Shown here one piece after another: positions 10,271-21,443 of a stretch of DNA of 64,000 nt. Source of the DNA: Mesodorylaimus sp. YZB2_4. Taxonomy: Eukaryota; Nematoda; Enoplea; Dorylaimida; Dorylaimidae. A program made the translations under genes and the position numbers. Numbering within the stretch: position 1 is the stretch's first letter; every line of letters begins with the position of its first letter. The DNA lies in NCBI GenBank assembly GCA_030248295.1, contig JASANH010000863.1, positions 248,001 through 312,000 of the forward strand, written 5' to 3'. The notes beneath the pieces were generated by a model. It had not been told where the DNA came from. It saw only the letters and a list, made by a program, of their open reading frames with translations, and did no database searches.

Positions 10271-10880
10271 TCCAATTTTCCATACGACACACTAACCTGC
10301 TGTGTGGATGGGGAATTAGAGTTGTCAGTTCAAGTTGCTTAAGGGAAAAATTTTGTCCGAGTGTCAGGAATCATGAAAGTATTCCATGATCCAGTTCAGC
10401 CAGCAAGAAGAGTAAGAGAGAATATGGCAAACCTTCGTTGTGCACACACAGCCTCATCGTGTGTGGTTGAATCCATCTTGCATAAGACGTCGGATGGAAC
10501 CGAATGCCATAAAATTGCTTGGCCATACTGAATTTGGTATCCTGCGAATCATCCAGGGGTGAATGGTTTTGCCCAATACTTGAGAATTTTATCAGAAATA
10601 TGTTGCAGTACGCTTAAACTCAATACCTTGTGTGGATACGAAGGCTATCCCATCAACCACGGCACCTAAATCCAATGTTCGACCCCTCGTCACTTCCGCT
10701 CTGACTACCACCGCTCTTTCTACAAAGTGTATTGCGTAATACGTATGTGACCCATGGTATCTCTACACTTGCGTGTCGGTCATCAATGTAGGGTCGCCAA
10801 TGTAAACATCTCATGCCTGTAACAGGGACCATCCTACATCAATGCCCAATGCCTTCTTCATCCTGGCATTGGGCCCGCTA
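10271..10880. other. Intergenic, nothing recognised
   Basis: No open frame with coding character, no repeat that I could match inside the window. Confidence 0.4.
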
Positions 10881-11204
10881 TCACAGGGTCCGCTCTTCGG
10901 CAAAGGCGTCTTCCGGGGATGCGTTGACGATCTTCAGGGCTTCCTTGATTCTATCCATCAGCAGTCTCTTTGGTCGGCCTCGGGGCGGTGGCCTACGCGG
11001 TCGAACCGTGTGGCTGTATTGGCACTCCGGACTAGGTGTCCATACTGTGCCGTAGTAGACGCGATTCGAGCAATGTCTCTTTGATAGTGGTCTCCTGGCC
11101 GCTTCCGAATGTCCTACTTTACAATGCGATCCCATTGCGTGATTCGCAAGCTCTATGGGCGCATGCTTCTCCATGGTATTGAGGGCATATTCGTAGATGG
11201 ACAA
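10881..11204 (-). pseudogene. C-terminal remnant of a LINE (RTE-like) reverse transcriptase
   Basis: About 107 codons end in RPRRPPPRGRPKRLLMDRIK, EALKIVNASPEDAFAEERTL. The motif G-R-P/R-P-R-G-R-P-K ... W/L-x-D-x-I-K-E followed by an acidic helix and an A-x-x-E-R/D-R segment is typical of the extreme C-terminus of RTE/BovB-type LINE proteins. The RT core is absent, so this is a 5'-truncated copy in the minus orientation. Confidence 0.45.
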
Positions 11205-11440
11205 CGCAGGCTAGTATTCTGTTGAACAGCACTGTCAAATGTCGGTTCCCCAAGGGCCAGGAAGCTTCAAGACTTCAACTGGGAACTTCAACATCTGGTC
11301 CAATTGCTTTGTCATTCTTCATTTCCTTTGCGGTCAGTTACACTTAGGCCGGTGTAAAAGGCGGAACAAGTCCGGGCACAAGGGGCGCTCTCGATTGGCG
11401 GGTGTGTGAATTCTTGCTTGCTGATCTCAAAGAAGTACCG

Positions 11441-11913
11441 TATTCCCTCGAAATTCCCCCCCCCCCCCCCCCGCGAAATCCTCCCAGTCTGGTTATTCTT
11501 CCCCGTCTAGACCCCGATTGAACTTTTTTCTCCCCCCTCTCTGGAAATCCTCCCCTTGGGCGATTTTGAATTACCGCGCAAAATCACAAAATCATATGAG
11601 TGTCACGTGATAGGAAATATTTTTTTTGGAGGGTCAGATGATGAAGATAAGGTTGAAGACGATGAACGTCGTGCATATTGATTGAATTCGGTTATGAGCA
11701 GCATGAATGCGAGAAGAGAAGTATTGAAATTAACAAAGTTAGCAGTACTTGTTGCGAAGCTTTAGACTGTCTATCTTTCTATTATGCCGTCGGGAAAATG
11801 TTTGAATTTTATTCTCCCCCCTCTGGAAATCCTCCCACCTCTCGTTATTCTCCCCCGTCTGGTACTAATTTGAAAAAATTTCTCCACTGGGGAAATATGA
11901 GGAAATATGGTAT
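11441..11913 (-). repeat. Interrupted copy of the CCGTATTTCC MITE
   Basis: Starts TACCGTATTCCCTCGAAATT and ends GAGGAAATATGGTA. The inside (CCCCGATTGAACTTTTTTCTC, then TTCTCCCCCGTCTGG) is the reverse complement of the compact element at 52750-52922. About 240 bp of unrelated sequence and a small duplication (about 11565-11810) split it. A 16-base C run lies at about 11458. Confidence 0.65.
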
Positions 11914-14267
11914 TCGCTCCAACGCAAGTAGGATGGCGGGCGGATCACGTAGGACCTCGAGATCGTCGTCCTTAATGCCTTTGATCTGTCCAATTTTTTG
12001 CGTAAAACGGTGGCGCGCATTCGGTAGGCAGTAGATCATGTTTGCCCCTTCTGGCGTGTCGAGGTTGGCAATGCCTACTTTCGTCTTGCTGCAGCTTATT
12101 TCGAAGGCACCTGTTCCCCACCAGGTTACTTGCCTTGCGCTTCAAAGTTTAGACCCTCCCTCCAAAGCTTTCCACTTTCTATATACTCACAAGGTCGACC
12201 GACAAGAGGGTCGTTCGTGGGAACCTATTGCAAGCTCCCTGACTTGCTGCTCCCGATATTGCGCTCTGAGCTTTTGGAGCATATGCATTATATCCTTGGA
12301 GCGAATAATAACCTGGGAATCTAGAGGAAAGATGTTACGACTTTCCAAAACACATTGCATATATACGCACAGTATGCATGCGCAACTCGGAATATACTGT
12401 AGCTTCTGTTGTCCGCCTAGTCCTCTGACTCATTGTCAGATTGAGGAATACGAGCATGGACGTCAGAGTTTCTCACGCCAAGATATGCCGTGAAATTATA
12501 GAGAAGGTGTGCCAAGAAAGCAACTATGATCTGGGGATGTTTGTGCTTCAATCAGCGAAACGTGCGTCACGAGAACCAGATGCCAGCCTGTTTGGCTCGA
12601 AAACAGGATCTGCGGAGGCTATTCATAGGCTTTGTATAAAACCATGTATCAAGGTTTAGAGAAATTCTTCATGACAAACAACGACTCACCTGTCACAAGA
12701 CCTGGGCTGACCAAAAGTGCCACACAATCATAAAAATGGACGCTCTATCCGATGGTGTGCTTATCTTCATACTGCACTGGCGCGTTCCTCTATCCCATAT
12801 AGCCCACAATGTCTTGCCCATCGGGCCATCGATATTTTGTCTCTCCAAAGAGATGACCATAGCAGGATCAGATGCCACCTTTTCTGTTTGGAGGCTGCTT
12901 CTCCATTGGCTCAAAGTGTGGATTTCTTCCCTCGTATCGCTTTGGCGTTGTGCGTCAATAACTGAGGATCTGATTCACGGAGGCCTAAAGAATGATCCAG
13001 TCGGCTCCGCGGGCGCCTGTCGAAGTCATACAGCGTGAGTGGCGAGACATATTTAAGTCTGCCAAGTGCGCAATATGCTGTCATAATTAGCACCCGGTAA
13101 AGATCACATTTAATGTGCATCCTGTTATTTCTCGGTAATGACGAACATCCGGTCTATTGAGCCAAGAAAAGCGCAAACACTTTTGCTTCGTCAGCTGCTC
13201 TGTTCCCAATTAGGCTGCGGCAAAACCCGTGACTTTCTCTTGGCAACGCCCCATAATATTGCGCTTACGATTTTCGAAGGGACTCACCGAATTCTTGTCA
13301 GACGGTTTCAGAGAAACCGAGTAATATAGTCTCAGGCAAGGAAAATTAGACCAAAGGATGACCAGGTACTCTGCTGAAAAGTAAGGCTCGCATTTTTTTC
13401 AGTTGGGTGCATATCGATTCATTACTGCTCATCCTATGTCTCTTCGTCACTCACTGTGGTGACAGCGCGCTCGTTGGGATAGACTGCCTCAGGAGATGTG
13501 TGCCTCGTACCGGCACCAGCAAGCAACACTAACGTCAGTTTCTATCTTTGACCAACTGGATCTCGTGGACGTTCTGGGGACGTTCTGGTCATAAGACGAA
13601 GGTCCTCGATACGAAGATACGAAGCAAACGAGACAGAGACAGAAGTGGCATCAACAAGCAGCGCCATGGAGCCGTCATTAGCAGAGATGACATCATGCAA
13701 CTAATCGTATGTGATGCAAAGACTGGCGTTCACGAGCCAAGCGTTGATGGCCAGGGCAGCGTGACTGCGTTTCTGGGTCTCATACGCCATGGAAGGCACA
13801 ATATTGCCAGTGCTATCGTCACTCTTCCTCATGTTTATCTTTTTCCTTCTTGTGAAATTTGTTCAGGATGCCGCAGATTTCGGCTACATGAATTGTCGGA
13901 GGCCCGAACCGCTGGGCCAGGCACAGGCGACCAGTTTCGAGGTATGAGCCCCAACAGATACCTTTTTAGCGTGAAAGCTTTCTTGAGGGCCAGTCGCTTA
14001 TAGTTGAAGTTAGAGTCTGGATTTTGCTCAGTCTATTCCTTCGGGAAGTGTCTAACGTCGTGTCTGACTAGTTCGCGCTGCAAAGGTCGAAAGAGCCTTC
14101 CGCAGGCGATATTGGCAGACGCACTTCCAAACTGAAGACGTTAATGCCAACACATGACTAGGTCTGATATGACATGCGTTTCCGCCCTCGACGATTTGGA
14201 GTAGATGGCAAAAGCATTCCATTGGTCCTCTTCACAAGTAACTGGACGCCACACTGGCCCGTCAAAC
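11914..14267. other. Intergenic region and promoter of peptide gene copy 3
   Basis: Only short frames with no recognisable protein. The last 110 bp (14159-14250: GGTCTGATATGACATG, TTTCCGCCCTCGACGATTTG) match the sequence upstream of copy 4 (18221-18265), so the duplicated unit includes a putative promoter. Confidence 0.45.
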
Positions 14268-15641
14268 ATGATCTTTCACAACCACAAGCTGGCTGTCCTA
14301 CTTTGTATCGCCCTTGTCGGCACCATGGTCATGGTTGATTTTACCAAAGGGAGGACCGTGAGAATCTGCACATCGCCTTCGCGGAAGAATGCAGAATGCT
14401 GGACGGTAGTCGTTGGAGAGAATGGTCAGATGAAGGCCAAGCCAGGGAGGTAGGAGACAATTTACTCCTTGTGATATTGCATGGATGGTGCAGAAGCAAT
14501 TTTTTTTTTCAAATTTTTTTGGACCGAAACCCGTTTTGCCTATAGCCAGCCAGCAGTCAAACCTTGTAGGCAAGGCTATGCGGGGACCAGTACACACAGC
14601 AGCGTCCCTGTGCGTGACCACTAGAAGCACCTGCACGCGAGGGCACCGCTTCTGAGGACCACGGCGGGCGGGCTGTGAACCTGGTCGGTGTTCGACAGCC
14701 GAGACTGTCTAATCGTTTGGCTCCCGTCTCTCCACTCGGAGCAACTCTTGGGTATCAGGTGAGTCACCCACAGCCTGGCGTGCAAGGTCAGCGAGGGCTT
14801 ATGGTTCGCACCCGATCTCCGTCACTGAGGATCGAACCTGGGACGAGTCCAGCCACTCGCTCCCAAGCAATACGGAGAGACAATGCTGACACGCTGCACC
14901 ACCGCGGGCGTAGATTGCTTCTCGTGGGCGAAGTGCGCCTCTTGGAGCACCTCGAGGGCGCTGGGTGAGTCACTCACGGCCCAGCATGCAAGGTCAGCGA
15001 CGGTCACTGGGGATCACCCATGATTGAACCTGGGACGAGCCCAGCCGTACTACCAACCATGCATTACGGCTAGACAAATGCTGACCACTCTGTGCCCGCT
15101 GATATTCAAATCTTGGCCGCGTCAGTGCATGGGTAGCTTTTATGCGAAACTTCTATGATTCGAATAATAGGCCTGTTATTCGTATTCTTCTGCAACTTTG
15201 ACTTGGTTTAAAAGAGAGGTCGAGTGGATACTGTAGTTTTGCCTGCACTGAATTGGTGTTTTACACGAGCCTCAGAGCTACTGGAACCTGAGTGACTCTG
15301 CTGCAGCACCGACGGAGATTTGGCGAACTATGAGGCTCCACGAATATTGTCCCCTTGCAAGATGCAGTTTGGCACAAGCTCAATGCGTAGCGGGGTCTGT
15401 CTGCGGGGCCTGTACGAGCAGACTTGGTAGGCCATGTCGAGTAGGAGAGTTTTCTATGTCTAGAGGGATGCCCATACCGCGGACATGCTATAGTCAAGAA
15501 TCGCACCGGAAGTTCAGTATACTCCAGCAGAAAAGTGGAGCTTGATTGCGCACTTTCCAACTGGTCCAATTTTGAAACGACCTTGTTCCTTTCAGGCAGC
15601 AGTACAAGGCGTTTCTGATCAGAAAACCGTTGGTGGGATGA
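14268..15641 (+). CDS. Secreted amidated-peptide precursor family, copy 3
   Basis: Exons 14268-14449 and 15596-15641 (donor AG|GTAGGA, acceptor CCTTTCAG, phase 2), 75 codons plus stop, the same exon lengths as copy 2. Signal peptide LAVLLCIALVGTMVMVDF, then GRTVRICTSPSRKNAECWTV with the C-x9-C loop, a Lys/Gly-rich linker, and QQYKAFLIRKPLVG-stop. The ATG is taken by alignment with copies 2 and 4: an upstream in-frame ATG at 14205 would add 21 residues ahead of the signal peptide and is not supported. The intron is long (1146 bp) because a tRNA-derived SINE and a fragment of another are inserted in it. The coding parts remain intact. Confidence 0.8.
14498..14918 (-). mobile_element. tRNA-derived SINE in the intron of peptide gene copy 3
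   Basis: About 400 bp in minus orientation. The right end carries pol III promoter-like boxes when read on the minus strand (a TGGTGCAG A-box region near 14900 and a GGTTCGATCC B-box near 14835). The left end is T-rich, i.e. an A-rich 3' tail. It shares most of its length with 22600-23006 and 43913-44313. Confidence 0.75.
14935..15107 (-). repeat. Truncated second SINE fragment
   Basis: Repeats the GGGTGAGTCACTCACGGCC ... GCAAGGTCAGCGA ... GAACCTGGGACGAGCCCAGC segment of the adjoining SINE without its 3' half. Confidence 0.6.
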
Positions 15642-16374
15642 ACGACAGTTGCCAAGTCAATGGGCATACAGTACGCCTAGGTATCGGGCATCCGAAAAAT
15701 ACGAAATGAATGTCGTTATACATATTCATATTTCTAGTTATATAATAACCGCAAGCACATGCTTTAAACACAAGCAGAGTTCAGTATGCCCGTATGTCCT
15801 GTATCGTGTCGCACAAGCGAATGCTTATTTGTGTTTTGATTGTTCAGTGTATTTGTCGGTTCACTTTGACCTAATCGCGAACCTTGAGTTGATGACAAAC
15901 AGCAGATGACCACAGTAGATGAGTTGCAAACAATTAGGTCTCCAACGAGACAAGTCTAGAGTGCGCCTGTCGACCGATCTGCCGATCTGCCGACCTGTAC
16001 CGTCTACTCTCCCGCATTTTCAGCCTGCGTAATTTCTGAGTAATTATTGTTAAGATCTTATGAAGACATCATTTCCGAGCAATATCTGACGTAGACCACC
16101 ATTTCTAAGTAAGACTGATAAAGTCCTTCATAAGAGCACATACGATATGAGTCCAGGTCTACAAAAACTAGTAAGAAGTAATAATTTCTTAGTAACGAAA
16201 CCCTTTAGCAATTTCAAGCTAAGATTAAATAAGTTCTTGTTAGGATTACTGTTTTTTATGCCACATTTGATTTGGTAATACCTATAGGTAATTATTATGA
16301 GGATAGCTAAAGTGTTGTTAAGATTACTTTCCTGACTCGCTTCACATACTTAAATGTTTAAAAAATTGCACTCA
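15642..16374. other. 3' flank of copy 3
   Basis: The first 250 bp resemble the 3' flanks of copies 1 and 4 (CACAAGCAGAGTTCAGTATG, then a cluster of TGTGTTTTGATTGTTC-type words). The rest is AT-rich with no gene seen. Words such as AATTTCTGAGTAATTATT recur in inverse form near 17205, so 16030-17215 may be one inserted element. Confidence 0.4.
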
Positions 16375-16878
16375 CTAATTATGTTCAAACGTCACACATT
16401 CCTCCACAAATACAGTAAAATCAGAAAACTCGACCAATAAACACCGTCTTCTTAAATGCTCCAACTCAAACACCCGAGATACGTCAGAAACTTCCACTAT
16501 GCGATACCCTTGGCTATTAGACTCACTATTATGAATTTCCAAATCAAGCAGAATTCTGTCACTGCACTTTGGAATCATATCGATTAAACAGCCAACAACC
16601 CGGAGCTCTCTACATAATGCGAAGACACGATCAAACCGCAAAAATATTTTGTCGATGAGTGCTTAGCATACCATATCCAGCTCCAAAAATTCACCAACAT
16701 GGGTGCACATGTTCTTTCCAAATTCAAAAACTCTGCTATTTATGACCATCGAACCCACCTTCACAGATGCAGCAGTTAACGAACTGTCCAACTTCTCTCC
16801 AAAGGCCAATTCAATGGCAATGGATTCACTGACGTTCAGTTTAGTCATTTCAGTTTTTGAAAGTGGCTTAACTGACAA
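16375..16878 (-). pseudogene. Unidentified degenerate coding frame
   Basis: Two minus-strand stretches lie in the same frame: 16878-16663 (SVKPLSKTEMTKLNVSES, IAIELAFGEKLDSS) and 16641-16375 (RFDRVFALCRELRVVGCLID, ending CVTFEHN), split only by one TAA. Together about 165 codons with amphipathic, protein-like composition. I do not recognise the family. It may be a pseudogene or a gene whose short intron holds the TAA. There is no clear ATG. Confidence 0.3.
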
Positions 16879-16879
16879 A

Positions 16880-17619
16880 AAATTTGTTGTTCGATTCTAT
16901 CCCTGTCGATTGTTTTTCATTCTTCTTTTACCTCAGCCACGATTTTATAAATTTTTCTTGGGAAAATCTTCTTGGGAAATCGATAAGTCAAAGTACGACA
17001 AATTTGGCAAAGGCGAAGATGAGCACTAGCTTAGAGTCGATGATTATTGCTTGTTTCAAAAATGTTGCTTTTCGACGAAGGTAGTCTAGAGCCTTTAAAA
17101 TAAGATAACCAGCGCTTTGCTTATGTCTAAAAATAAAAATAAATACTGTATGCCTATAGTGTCAGATTAGGGTCAGAATAACTAGAAAAAAGATTTTAGT
17201 TAGAAATTACTCAGAGCTGCTAAGATATTGTTCATTTTTCTTAGTAAGTAAATATATTTTCAGTCTCGATATTAATAAGTCTACCCTAAAAAACGACATT
17301 GCTCCTAATAAGAAAATTCCTCAGAACTTAGTCGGAAATCAAAAAGAAGTGAGTGCGGGCGTTTGGCTCACGCACGATCCAAATAATCAAATTTGGGATA
17401 AGGAAACGCGCGTGGCAGTATGCAATACTAATATGAAATATCTTCAGAAGAGAATGTCACTTCGACTGGAGAGTGGGAAAATGAAATTGAAGCCGCTTTA
17501 GCCCAATGGAGCACCTGCGAGCACCCCGTACTATGCGGTGATGCTCACCCCTGTCGATAACTCCACATTTTGTTGCATTGTCTTTTCTAACATTTTTTTG
17601 GGTTAGGCAAGAGCCGCCC
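16880..17619. other. AT-rich intergenic sequence
   Basis: No supported gene. The right part carries CTAAGA/TTACTCAG words that echo 16020-16200. Confidence 0.35.
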
Positions 17620-17945
17620 CAGTTCCATCTAACTGGTTTTGCTATATGATATGGTGACCAGCTCTCATGGCAGCGTCCACTAGGAGCACCACCACGTGAG
17701 GGCATCCTGGACTGGACAGACTTCCTCGGACGATGGCGGGTGGGCTGTGAACCCTGTCGGTGTTGGACAGTCGAGACTGTCTCCTCGTGTAGCTTTCGTC
17801 TCCCCCCATCCCTAGGGCGCCTAAACGTTACTGGGTGAGTCATCCACGGTACGGCATGCAAGTTCAACGAGTATTATTGGTTCTCAAACCGACGTCCATC
17901 ATCGGGGAGAAAACCTAGGATCAGCCAGCCCCTGCAACACTCTAC
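17620..17945 (-). repeat. Partial tRNA-derived SINE
   Basis: Shares GGCGGGTGGGCTGTGAACC, GTCGGTGTTGGACAGTCGAG, CTGGGTGAGTCATCCACGG with the full-length SINEs but lacks a good A-box end. Confidence 0.6.
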
Positions 17946-18399
17946 CGGAACACCCTCGTGTCCCAAATTTTTATCTCTTTCTTTCTGCGAATGGAGTTAT
18001 TCCAGCTGCCGCATTTTCTATGTCTTGCATCCTAGGATCGTGTACCCCTACTTTTATGTGGCAAAAAATCTATTTTTTGGAGGTACTCAGCAGGACGGGA
18101 ATTTTACATCTGATGAACGCAGATACAGTATGATCGTGTCACTTACAGCAGTTAGAAACTCCCGCAAAGGGGATTGGGAGGAGCGCTCAAAAGAGAACGT
18201 TCATGCGAACTCAATGATTAGGCCTGGTATGTCACGAGTTTCCGCCCTTCACGATATGAAGTGGGTGGAAAAAACTCTGCCGGTCACGTCTTCATGAATA
18301 ACATCAGAAGCTGTCGGTGCCCGTTGATCGCGGACAGCTCCTCACTCTTACCCCTGATTTTGCTGCTCATAGTCGGGTCACTCTTACCAGCTGTCAAGC
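17946..18399. other. 5' flank of peptide gene copy 4
   Basis: Contains the duplicated upstream block shared with copy 3 (18221-18265) and a possible acceptor (CTCTTACCAG) ten bases before the ATG. No other gene seen. Confidence 0.4.
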
Positions 18400-18771
18400 A
18401 TGCTTTTCTTCAACCATAAGCTCGCTGCCCTACTTTGTGTCGTCCTTGTCGGCACCATGGTCGTGATGGATTTCACCGAAGCGAAGACGGTGAGAATTTG
18501 CAGTTCGCCCTCGCGAAGCAATGCAAAATGTCGGACGGTGGTCATTGGAGAAAACGGTCAGAAGGCCCAGCCTGACCAGCGGGAGTAAGTCCTGATTAAC
18601 ATACAGTAGGTCAATGGTGCAGTAAAAGCTGTGGATGTATTTTTGCTACTCACGATCAGACATGACTGGACTACTGTCGCACGGAGTGGGGGCAGCGGCG
18701 TAAACTATAATCTCATTGCTTTCAGGCAGCAGTATAAGGCGTTTCTGATCAGAAAACCTGTGGTGGGTTGA
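18400..18771 (+). CDS. Secreted amidated-peptide precursor family, copy 4
   Basis: Exons 18400-18584 and 18726-18771 (donor GGGA|GTAAGT, acceptor GCTTTCAG, phase 2), 76 codons plus stop. Signal peptide LAALLCVVLVGTMVVMDF, then AKTVRICSSPSRSNAKCRTV with the C-x9-C loop, GENGQKAQPDQRE linker, and QQYKAFLIRKPVVG-stop. The Trp after the second Cys of the other copies is Arg here. At 141 bp the intron is the shortest of the array and probably closest to the ancestral form. The start is fixed by alignment of the signal peptide with copies 2 and 3. Function unknown; one disulfide loop plus an amidation-type end suggest a peptide hormone, venom-like or antimicrobial peptide, none of which is shown. 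Confidence 0.82.
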
Positions 18772-20885
18772 GCCCCGGTGGTGGCCGATTGTGAGTCGAT
18801 TGGAAAGCCGTACGCGATGAGGTGGCGCACCCAAAAAAATCGATATGATACTTTATGAATATTGTCATATATATTTGTTTCGAGTTGAGAATCACACACT
18901 TATATATTTTAGGCACAAGCAGAGTTTTGTGTGCTCGTTTTTCGTGAGGCATGACGAATGCTATCTGAGTGTTTTGGTTGTGCGGTATTTCTGTCAATAT
19001 TTAACATGATCGTGGACAGCGTGTTGCAAAATTCAGCATTGGTACAGGGCTAATGCAGGCAGATATCAGTCAGGTGACCTCAGTATGACTTGAAAACAAT
19101 CTTTTTTGCAATGAGACAAATCGAGAGAGTACTCGAGGGCAGCACCGTGTGTTGTTTCCAAGTACTATAAGCACCTCCATTTGGCCATGCTATAGGGCGC
19201 GCGGTTCAACTCACATTCATGTTTCTGGCTAACAGTTAGAGCCACGACGTGACTTCGTAGTTCAAAAGTTTTTGTCAGAGTATCTTCCTTGCAATGATCT
19301 GCGATAGCGAAATTCAGTGAAACTAAAACCTTTATGGCAAATCAGAGCACTCTCGGTTTGATAAAATCGTTTCACTTTTCCGGTAAGATTTTGTTGAATG
19401 ATGGCAATATGAAATATGCAGTGGTATTCTGCCCCTTGAAATACGGCTAAAATGAATGATTCGACATGATCCTCAACAACTGCAACTTTCTTGAAATTTT
19501 TCTTTGAGCTGACTCAAATTTGCGAACGATATTTTATGCTGATCGCGAGCTTTAGGGATTTGTAGTTCCTGATGACAGCGAACGTGCATAGGCACAGGAA
19601 TTAATTATTCTCGGAGCTATAGATAGGTTAAGAACATCCTGTTATCTCTCCCTTTCGCGTAGGTTGACGACATCCGGTGTCTCTTGACGCACAAAGAGTA
19701 AAAGCACTTCTAGATCATTCTAAATTGCCCTCTTTAGAACACCTACACGATTTTATGTCGACGAAGCGACCAGCAGAGCTCAAGCACCCATAGATAAAAC
19801 TGTATGTAACTGGTATGGCGTACATAGGTGCTGAGGTGTGAGGCTCGAATCAGTCTGACGCGGATTTCTATGACGTTAACCTCTTGATAGCAGCCGTGTC
19901 AACACCTGAAACTCTGACAATAGACTGCATCCAGCTTGCCGTTACGTCGAGATACACTCGTTCTCCTGGGCATTCAGGCGATGAATGCACAGAATTCAGG
20001 AACAATATGGGCCCATCCCTCTTCTATACTGTAACCCCCTGAGCTGATCGTGAGCCGTGGCTCTTTTAGGGCTCGCTCTGGCCCGGAGTAGGAGGAGCCA
20101 AATAGTCCTGTGTGCTGTAGGATTACGTTTGCTCTGGCAATAGGAATGCGCCGATTGTGAGTCGCCTACTGTATCACATAGATATGCGCGGATCAAGCAG
20201 GATGTGATGTAAATGAAAGCAATCCACGGTAGGGACTCAACTTTCCGAGCTCTTTCACAGTATTGATCACAACGAATGGCAGCGAGCGCAACGGAAACAA
20301 AGAAGGTTCAAAGCAACAGCAAAAGATGTCATATCGCCAGAATCGCCGGGTGTTTCGAAGATTATGCCGCATGCGCAAATGCAATTTCTGGACGAAATTT
20401 GCCTTTTTGAAATGAGCACACGACTTTCTTGGTGGGCCCCACTCTCTCACCCTTGACTCCCAGAGCACATTTTCACTCTAAAAAGCGTTGCTCCCAGCAT
20501 CGACTGATCTCGGATTTCAAAATGTGCTGCAATTTTCAATGCCTCGCGACTAACCCATGTGAAATAATTTATAACCTGTTTTCTTTGAGAATATACACGC
20601 CTTCCACGTTCCGCATAGTGAACTTTCGCAAAAAAACAGATATTATATGAGAAGCAGCCCCAAGGCGGGACTAATCACCTGGAAAATGATGATTGTATGA
20701 GTAACCCGTAAAATGAATCGATTTTATGGGCTTTTTTGATTCAAACATAGAGTAAGCTGAAACTGAGAATAAGTCCAAGTTTTACACCTCGTACCTTGCA
20801 CCTCGCTTGGCCATCACCTCAAGCACCTAATTTACTGTACATGACGATTCATGGTCATGATGAAAAACTGTCCCCCCCCCCCGAA
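18772..20885. other. 3' flank of copy 4 and intergenic sequence
   Basis: 18772-18990 resembles the 3' flank of copies 1 and 3 (AGGCACAAGCAGAGTTTTGT). 19660-19830 resembles 6770-6930. No gene seen in 19000-20885. A C run lies at 20872-20882. Confidence 0.45.
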
Positions 20886-21443
20886 TCACTGCCCATTTCT
20901 TGGGCATTCAGGTAACTGATGCTTTTTCTGCCACTGTGGTTCACCATTATACTCGTTCATCCGCGGCTCCACTCGTCGAACGAATATGTCATTTATCTCA
21001 CTGGAATTTCCACTGTTGACTTCCTCATACCCGTCATTTCCATCCGCATTTCTTGCTTCAATCTTAGGAACCAATTTCGGCGTAAAAGGTTTTTGTGATC
21101 GAAGATTTTCTACTTTCTCCGTTCTTAGCAGAGTTTTTCCAGTCTGGCTGCACTGACATTTGTTGTTTCTCTTGCTGGCCTTTTTCACTAAGCTCCTTGT
21201 GACACTGAAACGCACAATGAGGGCGTGTGTTAAAATGGCTATGGGCACCACGATAGCCATCGCAATAAAGCATATCCGAATCTGGTTCAGGTACCAGCGC
21301 ATGGCGTGAAGGTCATCCAAAGTGCGCACGAATTTGTCAGAATTCTTCATCAATGTATTGAACCCTCCCACTGCATCCGCTGGCATTCTGAAAATACCAG
21401 TTGCTCGATCAATAAATTCTTGAACGCCAGCAGCGGCTACCAT
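20886..21443 (-). CDS. Unrecognised single-pass membrane protein
   Basis: A 185-codon uninterrupted frame from ATG 21443 to TGA 20886. Residues 1-54 are a soluble, mildly amphipathic segment (VQEFIDRATGIFRMPADAVG). Residues 57-77 form one transmembrane helix (CFIAMAIVVPIAILTHALIV) followed by a basic stretch (KKASKRNNK), which suggests a cytosolic C-terminal tail by the positive-inside rule. The tail (about 100 residues) is hydrophilic with EEVNSGNSSEINDIF. There is no signal peptide and no domain I know. The order of hydrophobic and charged blocks and the lack of stops support coding. It could also be one exon of a larger gene. Confidence 0.6.
   Translation of the reverse strand: MVAAAGVQEFIDRATGIFRMPADAVGGFNTLMKNSDKFVRTLDDLHAMRWYLNQIRICFIAMAIVVPIAILTHALIVRFSVTRSLVKKASKRNNKCQCSQTGKTLLRTEKVENLRSQKPFTPKLVPKIEARNADGNDGYEEVNSGNSSEINDIFVRRVEPRMNEYNGEPQWQKKHQLPECPRNGQ

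Noticed and set aside
432-18771. Assignment of the peptide family to known calcitonin-, elevenin- or allatostatin-C-type hormones
   Set aside because: Those share a disulfide loop or an amidated end, but loop size, flanking residues and tail do not match what I can recall of them.
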